DNA of 64,000 nucleotides from positions 248,001 through 312,000 of the forward strand of contig JAPZLL010000032.1 of the NCBI GenBank assembly GCA_036250225.1. Direction: 5' to 3'. The DNA comes from Cercophora sp. LCS_1. Taxonomy: Eukaryota; Ascomycota; Sordariomycetes; Sordariales; Lasiosphaeriaceae. The notes beneath the pieces were generated by a model. That model ran no database searches, was not told the origin of the DNA, and worked only from the letters and a program-made list of their open reading frames with translations. The translations under genes and the position numbers were made by a program. Of the stretch, positions 55,801-64,000 are shown piece by piece. The stretch's first letter is position 1. The number at the start of each line of letters is the position of its first letter.

Positions 55801-55835
55801 TTGAGGTCCCGTGGTTACGGCTGGAGATATTATAG
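52824..55835 (+). CDS. Long unknown protein with an in-frame TAG between its two halves
   Basis: The first half (52824-54287) reads MSRPHQACEELPLPP... and stops at TAG (54285-54287). The second half continues in the same frame from 54288 to 55835 and has no ATG for about 260 codons, so it is unlikely to be a separate gene. A possible intron 54232-54294 (GTGAGG...GTCAG, 63 bp) removes the stop and keeps the frame, giving 982 residues. The sequence inside it also reads like a charged helix (EGREEYRKGLRGELPQE), so a nonsense change or readthrough remains possible. Recognisable pieces are ANTPEDGHAMWTKGYEAP, a Pro/Ser-rich middle, LDTTGKPFTRIRILDQNGT and an Ala/Gly-repeat tail. I know no domain. 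Confidence 0.6.
55728..55755 (+). repeat. GGGGCT hexanucleotide run
   Basis: Four to five GGGGCW units inside the coding frame make the GAGAGAGAE stretch near the C-terminus of the long unknown protein. Confidence 0.75.
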
Positions 55836-55999
55836 ACATGCCTGAGGCAAAATGGATTTGCCATTGAGGAAAGTTGAAGAGGCGTCGGTTGGATGGTGTG
55901 GGTTGTAGTTTGCAGAAAGCAGGGGTTAGAATGTTACTATCATGCGTTTATTTCCAAAAATAAGACTTGACCCAACCAGCGTCATTCTTTGATGTATGT

Positions 56000-56459
56000 T
56001 TAATTTTTCCTCGGACACCTCTTGCTCCCCTTCTCGTACGAGTCGCAGTCCTTGGCCGGACCATAGTCGCAGCAGCCACCCTTGGAATTGCACTCAAAGA
56101 TGTGGAAGATGCTGCCGCCCGATCCGTACTTTTCGACTTCGAGGCAGGAGCCGCAGTACTAACCAAATATATTAGCCGTGTCATTGGTTTGGCATTTGGG
56201 CAAGACTGACCTGTCCGCGCTTGACCTTTTTGCACTTGCATCCATTCTCGTCTGGGCATTTCTTGCTCTGGCGAGCTTCCAGGGGTGCCTCATCGGCCTC
56301 GCTCACTTCGATGACGGTGTTGATCAGGGACGCAGCGAGCTTTTTTTCCTCGGCATCCTTGATGCGGGCTTCCAGGTCGACATCATCGGTGACGGTGGGG
56401 TTAGCTGTGGCAAGGGCGAGGAGTGGAGAAAGGAAGGTGAGGGCTGTGATGAAGCGCAT
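56000..56459 (-). CDS. Secreted 10-Cys protein (candidate effector)
   Basis: Exon 1 (56459-56211) and exon 2 (56158-56000) are joined over a 52-bp intron (GTCAGT...GTTAG) and give 135 residues in an exact frame. MRFITALTFLSPLLALATA is a signal peptide. An acidic pro-region (DDVDLEARIKDAEEKKLAAS) runs to LEARQSKK, a possible processing site, then the Cys-rich part KKCPDENGCKCKKVKRGQYC...CLEV, FECNSKGGCCDYG, DCDSYEKGSKRCPRKN. Ten Cys could make five disulfides. It is small, secreted and basic at its end, as in many fungal effectors or antimicrobial peptides; I recognise no named family and state no activity. Confidence 0.75.
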
Positions 56460-57182
56460 TTTTGACGTTTGCTCTGAGCTCTGGACTGGGTGATGAAACT
56501 GATGAGGATTCGGACAACAGTGGGGAATGATGAAGGGGATTTATACGTGGGCACTCAAGTGCTTGGGTTGAGATGCAGTCACCTTTTGTCAACATGGAGG
56601 CGATAACTTGGAAGAAGAAACTAACATACGGCCGGGAAACCCCTCTTGGTAAGCGAGATATGCAATTTCGACTTGTGGTGTTGCAATCAATTATTGACCC
56701 GGCGCAGGTGCAAGCATCGACTCAATGACGGTCTTGAGACATGAAGCAGTTGTCATATTGTCAAACACCATTGGCACCTCAGTGCCAGTTGACGGAGAGG
56801 ACAAAGTTGAAACTGGGGTGTAATCACTTGAAAGTTAAGCCGGTCAAATTGAAGCAAAAGGATGGGTGACGTCGTGTCCAATCTATTTCGAGGCTTGGAC
56901 ATTCGCAAGCGAGCCCTTGCAGCCGCTATGGAGAGGGGTTTGCGTTTATTATGTTTGTTGATTGGCACGGGTGATCTTTGCACCATGGCATACATGAACA
57001 AACGGAATGATACCTACACATAGATTGGCGGAGAATACATTCAGGACAAAGTCAGTCCAGAGCCGCCGAGTGCAATGTGGGGCCGTGGCAGTGTAAATTT
57101 CATAGCCATTTATTCAAAGTTGAGTGCTCAAGAAATGCAAGGTTGTTGAAGCTGGTGATCTGCCCAAACAGCACAGCCTTTC
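56460..57182. other. Intergenic region
   Basis: About 720 bp between two minus-strand genes. Only short frames occur. It holds the promoter of the secreted protein gene. Confidence 0.6.
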
Positions 57183-58671
57183 TCAATGAAGTACCTCATG
57201 GCCCACCCAGTGACACTCATGATCTCCCGGTCCACAGATCCACCAACGTCTCTTGTTCTTCGGCATGGGCTTCTCACACGTGGCGCACAGTATCCTTCTC
57301 ACCAGCGTCTTCGCCAACAATGCTTGTTCCCTGGCTTCCCTCACCCCGCGAATTTGGTCCACCGTTAGCTTAGCGCATGTCGGACAGACTTCCACTGTCT
57401 TATTGACCTTTCCAACTTGCTCACTTGAGCATCCACGATGCTGCAATGAAAGGTTACCGGTGTTGAGGATCGCCGAGAATGCGGCAGGCTGCTGGGACCC
57501 CTTGATTAGAAAACAACCCGTGCAGATGGCATAACAGTCGGTGATGTGATGTGTTGTCCGCGGTGCATCGATCCCCGTCTTGGCCACCTTGCAGTCCTGC
57601 CTGACATTTAGGGACGTTAAATTTCATAATGGGGGCTGCTTACGTTGCATATAACGGCGTCACAGGCCCAGCATTGGCTGTTGTTGGCGAGAATCTCCTG
57701 GTGTTGTGCCAATTGTGTCAACGGGACGCCTTTTGCCTGTTGTAGAGCGCTGATCAAGTATGCGTGGTGGGAATGCTTGTCGAAGAAAGGAGATGGTTCT
57801 TCTTCCATCGGGATTGCATCGCTTTCTGATTTCCCTGACTCTAGGTCGCCATGTCCTTTCCTTGGCGGTCGTCGAAGAAGGCGAAGAAAGATGTAAATAG
57901 CAAAGCGAATACCGCTTGGTAGGTTGGCAAGAGGCAAAATCATGATGTCTTGGAGGAAAATGAGGGCCCTAATGGTAAAGTGTTAGTCTAGGAAGTCCGA
58001 GACATAACGAGGGCACCCACGCCGTTGCTGCCGCCATTACATGAATGCTAACACCCCGTTGGCAAGCCTCAATATTTTTCGCATCGTTGGCCGCCAACCG
58101 AATGCCCGATATCAGCTTCGACAAGCTGTACTCGTCATCTCGACAGCGGTTCATATTCCAAGGGATGAAGCTGCTGCTGAGAACAACTCCAGCGATCAGA
58201 GAGCCCGCCATGGCTAGATCCGCGACAAGGACATAAAAATAGGCTCTGCTCTTGCACCTGCCCATTATTTTGGCGTGTAAGTTCTTTCTCCTTGCCCGCC
58301 CCTTGACCTTAAACAGAACAAACCACATGAGCGAAGCCCATGCTCCGGCAAAAACACTCTGCGCCTGTTAAGCTCATGATGTTACTAGTGGGTGGTGTAG
58401 CACTCACGACAACTGCTAGGATGCTATAGGTTGTCTTGAGGCGATCCAAGTAATATAATTGAAAATCTGTCGGGTAGCGCTTATTCCGGATTGCATTGTA
58501 CAACTTTGTCGCCAATGCGGCCGATATTGAGTGAGGGATGACGCTGAGAAGCCTCAGGCTCGCCACCCCAAATCTCCGCTTCCATATAACCAAGGCCGTG
58601 AGGGTGGAAGTTAGGACCGAGAAGACAGAGAATGCCACTAGGTGTTTCACTGCGTCGGTGAGTTCTGCCAT
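57183..58671 (-). CDS. Multi-pass membrane protein with Cys-rich C-terminal tail
   Basis: Four exons, 58671-58408, 58364-58021, 57968-57644 and 57596-57183, give 448 residues in an exact frame with introns of 43-52 bp. The start used is MAELTDAVKHLVAFSV. The frame is open and protein-like for a further 40 codons upstream (FSEPKLRNAQYHIGFCQAAS), so an earlier exon, perhaps from an ATG at 58943, is likely. Four to six hydrophobic segments follow. After a charged linker the tail has CWACDAVICNDC, CYAICTGC, EVCPTCAK, ILCATCEKP and WWICGPGDHECHW. These spaced Cys/His pairs look like a zinc-binding module. No known family is recognised. Confidence 0.65.
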
Positions 58672-59166
58672 GATAGGAGATGGTCCTTTCGGGTCACAGT
58701 GGAACTCCTCCGTCACATAATCTGAAGCAGCTTGACAGAAACCGATATGATATTGCGCGTTCCTCAACTTGGGCTCCGAGAAGCGTGATTCCCCCGCATC
58801 AACCACACTTGGAGCCTTGTGCGGGAAGCTCAGCTGGTTGGGGCTGTGCCTGCGCCAAGTCTGTCTTCACTCCCACTCCGCCCGGTGAAAAACACACCAT
58901 TACGTTTTTGATACCGACACCCCAATACTAGGGCGAGCGACATTTGGGGGAGTCTGCCTTGACCCGCACTAATGCACAGCGGGAGAAGTGCCGGGTCTCT
59001 GCGCGGGGTGATCAACACATGGGGCTCCCACGGAAGACCTTTGTCCCCGACAGAGGACAACGGACTGATTTCTACCAGCTCAATGCCCTACTCGCAGCCA
59101 GGCCGCCGGGCGAACTCTAGATTTTGAGGCCGCCGGGCGTAAAAGTTGGGGATAGACCAGCACAGC
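58672..59166. other. Divergent region, may hold an upstream exon
   Basis: About 495 bp. The part at 58672-58860 probably belongs to the 5' end of the minus-strand membrane-protein gene. The rest is promoter for it and for the plus-strand GRDP-like gene. Confidence 0.45.
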
Positions 59167-60567
59167 ATGACTCTCAGCTGTCGACCTACCAAAGACGAGC
59201 TTCACAGCAGTGGAAAGGCGATACTACAAGGGTATACCGAGGATCCCAGCTCGAGTCCTTATAAACTTGCGCAAAAGCCAGAAGATGAACCCGTGATTCC
59301 GGCACCAGCCATCTTTGAGAGCGATGACGCTGTTATCGGCGGTCTTCCAACAGTCTCGGAACTCGCGATTCATCTCGAATTCCTCGAGACACTCTACGTC
59401 CTACGCGAGCGCATTCTACGGTCCGAAGACATCGACAACACCATGGGCGTGACGCGTAACCGCGAAACCAAGACCGGGGTCAACGGTGACACAAAGACGC
59501 TGAAAGACGACACCCTGGAGACCCGCAGGCAAGAAAAGTGGACAAAGTTCATCGAGTTTGCCGTCGCCCGCTTTCTGGATTGGCGTACCGTCCGTCTTGG
59601 AGAGCTTGAGAACCGTGCTTCTGATGGTGAAGTCCCACCACTCGATATCCTCATGGTCTGGCACACATTCTTGCTCAATCCGCTTCTCTTCAGCAACCAC
59701 TGCCGGACCAAGAAACTCTACCACGTCCCGTTTCCCTGGCAAGCCATCCACGCCTGCATCAAAAACCGGGACTGGTCGTTTACCCTCCCATCCGACACAC
59801 CGGGCCTATTCGACATCTTCACGAACTGGGACACATACCTCCCGTCCCTCGGTCAGACAAACCTCCGTCTCTCCACCTTCGGCATCGACATGTTCACCAC
59901 ATGCAACCCACCACAGCCTACCGCACTATCCACTCAACCCAAGCCCCCCACCGAAACCGAAATCGCAACCCTCCCACTGGAAAACCCTATCCGCACCCAC
60001 TTCAACCTCTTCCATACCATGGACTACGCCCTCGCAACAGACCTCAAAGCCGCCGTCATCCGACAAACATCCTTTATTACAAAGATGCATTCCCACCTCT
60101 GGATCCGCAGCCCGGCACTCCACGGCACACTCACCCGCGCTATTACTCGTTATTCCCAGTTTCTGACCCTGATGAAACGCAATCCAGGGAAGATGCTAGT
60201 CCCCACGCTTGACATCGATTTGGCGTGGCATACGCACCAGTGCGCTGCTAGCGGCTATGTGACCGATATGAAGGAACGAGTGGGTAGGTTTGTGAATCAT
60301 GATGACAGTATTGACCAGGGAGAATTGGGCGTGGGGAGCGATGAGACGAAGAGGTTGTGGAGGGTGGGTTTCAGGAAGGAGTATCGGGTTTGTTTGTGCT
60401 GGGATTGTGAGATGTTGGTTGACGAGGTGGGGAGGGAGTTGGAGAGGGGAGAAGGGTTGGTTGATATGCGAGCTGTCGCAGGCAGGGTGGAGAGGGAGGT
60501 GAGGTTTCATCGGGCTGTTGAAGCGGCGAGACGGAGGGGCGGAGGGCTTCCGGTGAGGGAGGAATAA
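59167..60567 (+). CDS. GRDP-like (DUF1399) protein
   Basis: A single exon of 466 residues from the first in-frame ATG (MTLSCRPTKDELHS). Two copies of the family's Trp-His motif are seen: PPLDILMVWHTFLLNPLLFS (about residue 165) and PTLDIDLAWHTHQCAASGY (about residue 350). Between them lies LFHTMDYALATDLKAAVIRQ. This arrangement is that of the glycine-rich-domain-containing protein-like family found in fungi and plants, whose biochemical role is unknown. The plant Gly-rich part is absent, as usual in fungi. A CLCWDCE segment near the C-terminus may be structural. No membrane segment is seen. Confidence 0.85.
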   Translation: MTLSCRPTKDELHSSGKAILQGYTEDPSSSPYKLAQKPEDEPVIPAPAIFESDDAVIGGLPTVSELAIHLEFLETLYVLRERILRSEDIDNTMGVTRNRETKTGVNGDTKTLKDDTLETRRQEKWTKFIEFAVARFLDWRTVRLGELENRASDGEVPPLDILMVWHTFLLNPLLFSNHCRTKKLYHVPFPWQAIHACIKNRDWSFTLPSDTPGLFDIFTNWDTYLPSLGQTNLRLSTFGIDMFTTCNPPQPTALSTQPKPPTETEIATLPLENPIRTHFNLFHTMDYALATDLKAAVIRQTSFITKMHSHLWIRSPALHGTLTRAITRYSQFLTLMKRNPGKMLVPTLDIDLAWHTHQCAASGYVTDMKERVGRFVNHDDSIDQGELGVGSDETKRLWRVGFRKEYRVCLCWDCEMLVDEVGRELERGEGLVDMRAVAGRVEREVRFHRAVEAARRRGGGLPVREE

Positions 60568-60632
60568 GGCTTACATTGCACTTCTGGTTATTGATTCGTC
60601 TGACTGATGTGGATTGTTTATCATCTATGGGT

Positions 60633-62117
60633 TTACGAACTGAATATGAGGGCATTTCCAAGTTTCCATGCCTCTGGACCTGTTTCCTTTGAGATACAGT
60701 CTTCGCATGACTGCGCCGCTAGTGTTTCGACACGGTCCAGATATGCCCTTCTTCGGTGAACAGAGGTGTCGCAGAACAGCAACTTGGAAAACTCTTCTTC
60801 CGTCAGCTTGACTGCTGGGTAGGTCGGCGCAACGAGGGTTGACGCCTGCGAAAAAGAGTCGCCATCCGAGGCTGAAGGCATGCCGACGAGGCGTGGTCGT
60901 TGCAAGATGATAATATCTCCCACGACTCGGAGAGTCGGTGGCGGTAGTGGCCAAATATCTGGGTCCGGGGCAGTCTCGCCCATTTGAGGATACTTAAGAG
61001 GTAGACCCCTTCGAGATCGATACAGATCGACAATGGATCGAAGATATGGCCTGTCAGCACGTGAAACCATGTCGTACTCGTTGACAAGTGACAGAACAAG
61101 CCCAGCATTGGGCTGCTCCTTACAGAGGGACGTGATGCTGCTATTGACAACTGGGGGTGAGCCGAAAGTTACCAGAGAGAGCCTGTTCTTCAAGACTACC
61201 ATGCGGTTAGCGCCGACGATAAAACTTGTGAGAGTAGAACATACCCCATGGATTCTGTGTCTGCTGAAACAAGAAGCGGAGGAATACCAGCGATGCCACC
61301 GCGCCGCCAGCAGAATGTCCGGTAAAAACGACATTGTAAATCTTGTCATCTGCGTCGAACTGTTGCTGGATGTCCTGACTGATTGTTGCCAACATGGCTT
61401 CGGCACATCCGAGAAATCCGGCGTGTGCTTCGACATTGCGCTGCATCCCAGTATTAAGCCAGTCTTGAAAGATGAGATGCAACTCTCGGACTTACAAACA
61501 GTGCACCTGTACCCTTTGACCTATCATTCATGTTCACCATGTGATCAGCAACCGACGCCGTCCCCCGGATTGACACAACCAGTGTTTTTCCAGCCCATTC
61601 TGGCATGGGGATGAAGGGGATCTTCCACATTGAGGAAGCTTTCACAGTGCCCATTGATGACGGGGGTCGGTGAAGCAGCGGTTCAATCTCAAAGCCCTTT
61701 GCACCAAGGTCTTGCGTCTGTTCATAGACCATGGATGCGCACCGGCAGGTTGCCCTCAGCAGCTCGCTCATCCCAGGGGAGCTGAATATCATCAGTAAAC
61801 GTTCATCAAGGATAAAAGGCCGGAATTTACCATGGCCACTCCTCTCCGACTCCGTCGTGAAGCATAGACCCGGGGTATTTCTCTGCTTCGTCGCATAGCT
61901 GTTCAAGGTGATACTGGATTTGGTCCCCAAGGTGGACTGTTCAAAATGTCATTGGATACGCCCATCCAAAGCCAAGACACATCTACTAACCATCACTCTC
62001 AAGCTCATCAAACACAAAGTTCAGGCCCGCAGCCAGCTCAAAAACGGCAGCTGACGCGGCTGTTGAAGCTTCGGCTGAGGCAGAATGAGAGTCCGATGTC
62101 GTAGCTGAAGTCGACAT
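60633..62117 (-). CDS. Class 3 (Lipase_3) family lipase-like protein
   Basis: Five exons, 62117-61991, 61936-61831, 61781-61507, 61463-61245 and 61195-60633, give 429 residues in an exact frame; introns are 43-54 bp. The start is MSTSATTSDSHSASAEASTA. Family motifs are GKTLVVSIRGTASVADHMVN (strand with the oxyanion loop), HAGFLGCAEAML, the nucleophile elbow VFTGHSAGGAVASLVFLR, LVTFGSPPVVNS, and NEYDMVSRADRPYLRSIVDL carrying the likely catalytic Asp. There is no signal peptide, so it is intracellular rather than a secreted lipase. It probably hydrolyses acylglycerols or phospholipids. It is divergent from the gene starting at 62612. Confidence 0.9.
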
Positions 62118-62611
62118 GGCAGATTGAGCCGGGGGTCGGACGGTGTTTCGCCTGAGGGCTGTTCGAGGCCAGGGCACCACGATCGTCTTGGATTGGATGT
62201 CTTGGATTGAAAGTGCTGCTTTTGGTGAGACTGGCCGCTCGGTCCAATTTCATATCAGACGTGTTCTTATTGTCACGTCTTCTTCGTGCATGCACGCAAG
62301 CGCGGCATCAATGGCCAATGAACAACCACTTACGAGAGAAGAAGACGAAAGTAGACACCGACTGTCCATCCTCGCGGGGCGTTAGCTCCGGCATTGGAGT
62401 TTGGTTTGTTTGGCAAGGCTCTCGGCGGTGGCAGTGCATGCCGGGCACGGAAACTGCAGGGAGCGAATGCATGCCACGACGATGCGGGGTGTCTGGTATC
62501 CGCATGCGGATCATCAGGGACGTCTGTTGAACTTCAACTCCAGACAGCCCCAAGTCCGTCACGCCCATGGCGAAGATCGCGAAATCTCGTGCCTGATGCA
62601 AAGTTGCCACA
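62118..62611. other. Divergent promoter region
   Basis: About 495 bp between the lipase (minus) and the right-edge gene (plus). No gene is visible. Confidence 0.6.
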
Positions 62612-64000
62612 ATGCCGTCTCTACTGTCTTGCATCTTACCCGTCTCGGCTCAAAGCCCGTTGTCTTCATCCTCGAGCGGAAGCCATGTCACAGATGCGCC
62701 AGAAATACCCCGCGTCCAAATCGGGCCAGCAGCACACCACCTGCGAGATGCCATGATGCAAATGTACTGGGCCGGCATTCGAAGAGATCTGCCACATATC
62801 ATCCTGACGCTCCGAAAATGGCAGACTCAAGACGAGTACTCCAAAACGCTTCTTCCAGACGAGGAAGACCACTACATCCACGGCTACGACACCTTTCTCG
62901 ACCAGGTCAGCCACAGCTCTCGCAAGTTCTCGACCCGATACGACAAGAAACAAGAGCTCCGGGATCCCTTGGACAAGAGAACCGCCCGCGTGCCGACGTA
63001 CTCGGAAGCGCTCGAAGACCGAGGATGGGACATCTACTCGGAAATAAAGAGCTCGTCCATCCGCCACACCATCATGATGGATCTCCAAGAGCGAGAACTG
63101 GAGGGTATTGATCCTCGTCGAAGGCGAGCACGAATGCTTCTCCAGTCGGCCATGTGGCTCGACATGGACAAGATCATTGAGTACCGCGAGCCCGAGGCGC
63201 TCGTCAGCTTTTGGAAACAGCCTGCTGCGTCACAAGTTACCCTGTCGGCGTATGACGAAGGCCACATGCCGATACTTGTGCCTCATGTCTGCGGTTGCTG
63301 TAGCAACGCAATCAGGGGCTCGATGTTTCGTAACATCAAGACCAACCAGATTGTTTGCGAGGCATGTTATCGGAAAGACTTCTATGGACACAATGATATG
63401 ACCAAGATCTATAAACAGTGTTGTTTAAGGAAAATCGTGTCTGCAACGGACAGCCAGAAGATCTGCAACTGCATCGACGTGCGACGGAGAGACGGCAGTG
63501 GAAGACTCAGACATTTGTTCCCTGTGGACAACGATCTATCCAATCCCGAGAAGCACCTCAATGTCACCGGTACACCCGGGAAGGCACGATGTGGCTTGTA
63601 CGAGCTCACAGATCTGGTAGCCGAGGCCAAGTTCGCCTCGACCCGGTCCAAACTGGGCACCAAGACAACGCTGGGAAAGGCAAAGCGGGAGAGACGATAT
63701 GATCTGCCTCGACGAGTCAATAACATCAGCGGAGAGAACCCTGAAGGAAAACTCAAGACGACTGAGTTCGGTCACTCTTTCGGGGCTAGTACGGGCACCG
63801 AGAATATCCCATTCTACCTCAACGACGTCGTCAGCGAATACCCTTACGGAAATGTTCACATGGCCTTACGGGTTGGACCGCTGATTATCGAAAATGGCGT
63901 CAGCAACACGCATGGCGGCGTCCTCATCACCAGTCGCGATCCACCAAACCTACAAGTCCTTCGGGACCCGTCCGACGACATTCAACACTCGCTGCTCGTG
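62612..64000 (+). CDS. Cys-motif protein, 5' part (runs off right edge)
   Basis: The frame is open from ATG 62612 (MPSLLSCILPVSAQSPLSSS) to the window edge, 463 codons, with an in-frame stop just before (62594). Helical regions (MMQMYWAGIRRDLPHIILTL, DRGWDIYSEIKSSSIRHTIM, RARMLLQSAMWLDMDKIIEY) lead to a zinc-finger-like block HVCGCCSNAIRG...NQIVCEACYR (C-x2-C, 18 residues, C-x2-C), with further Cys in QCCLRK and ICNCID. The block resembles a ZZ-type finger. The later part (FYLNDVVSEYPYGNVHMALR...) is not recognised. Gene end and any introns lie outside the window. Confidence 0.7.
   Translation, partial: MPSLLSCILPVSAQSPLSSSSSGSHVTDAPEIPRVQIGPAAHHLRDAMMQMYWAGIRRDLPHIILTLRKWQTQDEYSKTLLPDEEDHYIHGYDTFLDQVSHSSRKFSTRYDKKQELRDPLDKRTARVPTYSEALEDRGWDIYSEIKSSSIRHTIMMDLQERELEGIDPRRRRARMLLQSAMWLDMDKIIEYREPEALVSFWKQPAASQVTLSAYDEGHMPILVPHVCGCCSNAIRGSMFRNIKTNQIVCEACYRKDFYGHNDMTKIYKQCCLRKIVSATDSQKICNCIDVRRRDGSGRLRHLFPVDNDLSNPEKHLNVTGTPGKARCGLYELTDLVAEAKFASTRSKLGTKTTLGKAKRERRYDLPRRVNNISGENPEGKLKTTEFGHSFGASTGTENIPFYLNDVVSEYPYGNVHMALRVGPLIIENGVSNTHGGVLITSRDPPNLQVLRDPSDDIQHSLLV

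Noticed and set aside
54366..55835. Second half of the long unknown gene as an independent gene
   Set aside because: It lacks an ATG for about 240 codons and shares the exact frame of the upstream half.
1..64000. CRISPR arrays, tRNA, 5S rRNA genes and bacterial-style operons
   Set aside because: No spaced direct-repeat array, no tRNA T-loop/acceptor pattern and no 5S-like sequence was seen by eye; gene structure is eukaryotic.

Overview
The window is nuclear DNA of a filamentous ascomycete (Pezizomycotina). The evidence is about 45-110 bp introns with GT-AG borders and CTNAC-like branch sites, TATA and pyrimidine-rich promoters, heterokaryon-incompatibility (HET) genes, a fungal PD-(D/E)XK-like family member, DUF3632, and clear orthologues of MAD2, UBP14 and ISU1. 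A Sordariomycete, perhaps a member of Sordariales, fits best, but the species cannot be named from the sequence alone.

Left part (1-24 kb) is mainly accessory. It holds the 5' end of a HET gene running off the left edge (- strand), a VOC/glyoxalase-like protein, two organic-anion MFS transporters of the allantoate/nicotinate-permease type (4129-5716 and 15941-17703), a 7-TM membrane protein, a broken HET gene (7960-10147) with a diverged partial copy just downstream, a degenerate protein-kinase gene with a one-base frameshift, a 366-bp AT-rich MITE-like element, a small secreted Cys protein with a GC-AG intron, a DUF3632 gene, an unknown gene, and a PD-(D/E)XK-like gene that also carries a frameshift.

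Middle (24-36 kb) holds a compact sterol-desaturase-type hydroxylase, a kinase remnant that stops at the catalytic loop, another 7-TM protein, small hypotheticals, a GPI-anchored secreted protein, and an intact HET gene (32148-33914). Several patches are AT-rich or repetitive.

Right part (36.6-64 kb) is mostly conserved. It holds a 68-residue spliced Cys-rich microprotein, MAD2 (spindle checkpoint), UBP14 (deubiquitinase) divergent from ISU1 (Fe-S scaffold), then about 5 kb without a convincing gene, a prolyl-aminopeptidase-type hydrolase, an AVT3-like vacuolar amino-acid transporter, a long unknown gene (52824-55835) whose two open halves are separated by one in-frame TAG, a 10-Cys secreted protein, a membrane protein with a Cys-rich tail, a GRDP-like protein, a class 3 lipase, and a Cys-motif protein running off the right edge. 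There is no obvious biosynthetic cluster: neighbours do not form one pathway. The points most worth checking are the stop-bridged gene, the repeated one-base frameshifts, the Cys-rich microprotein and the MITE-like element.
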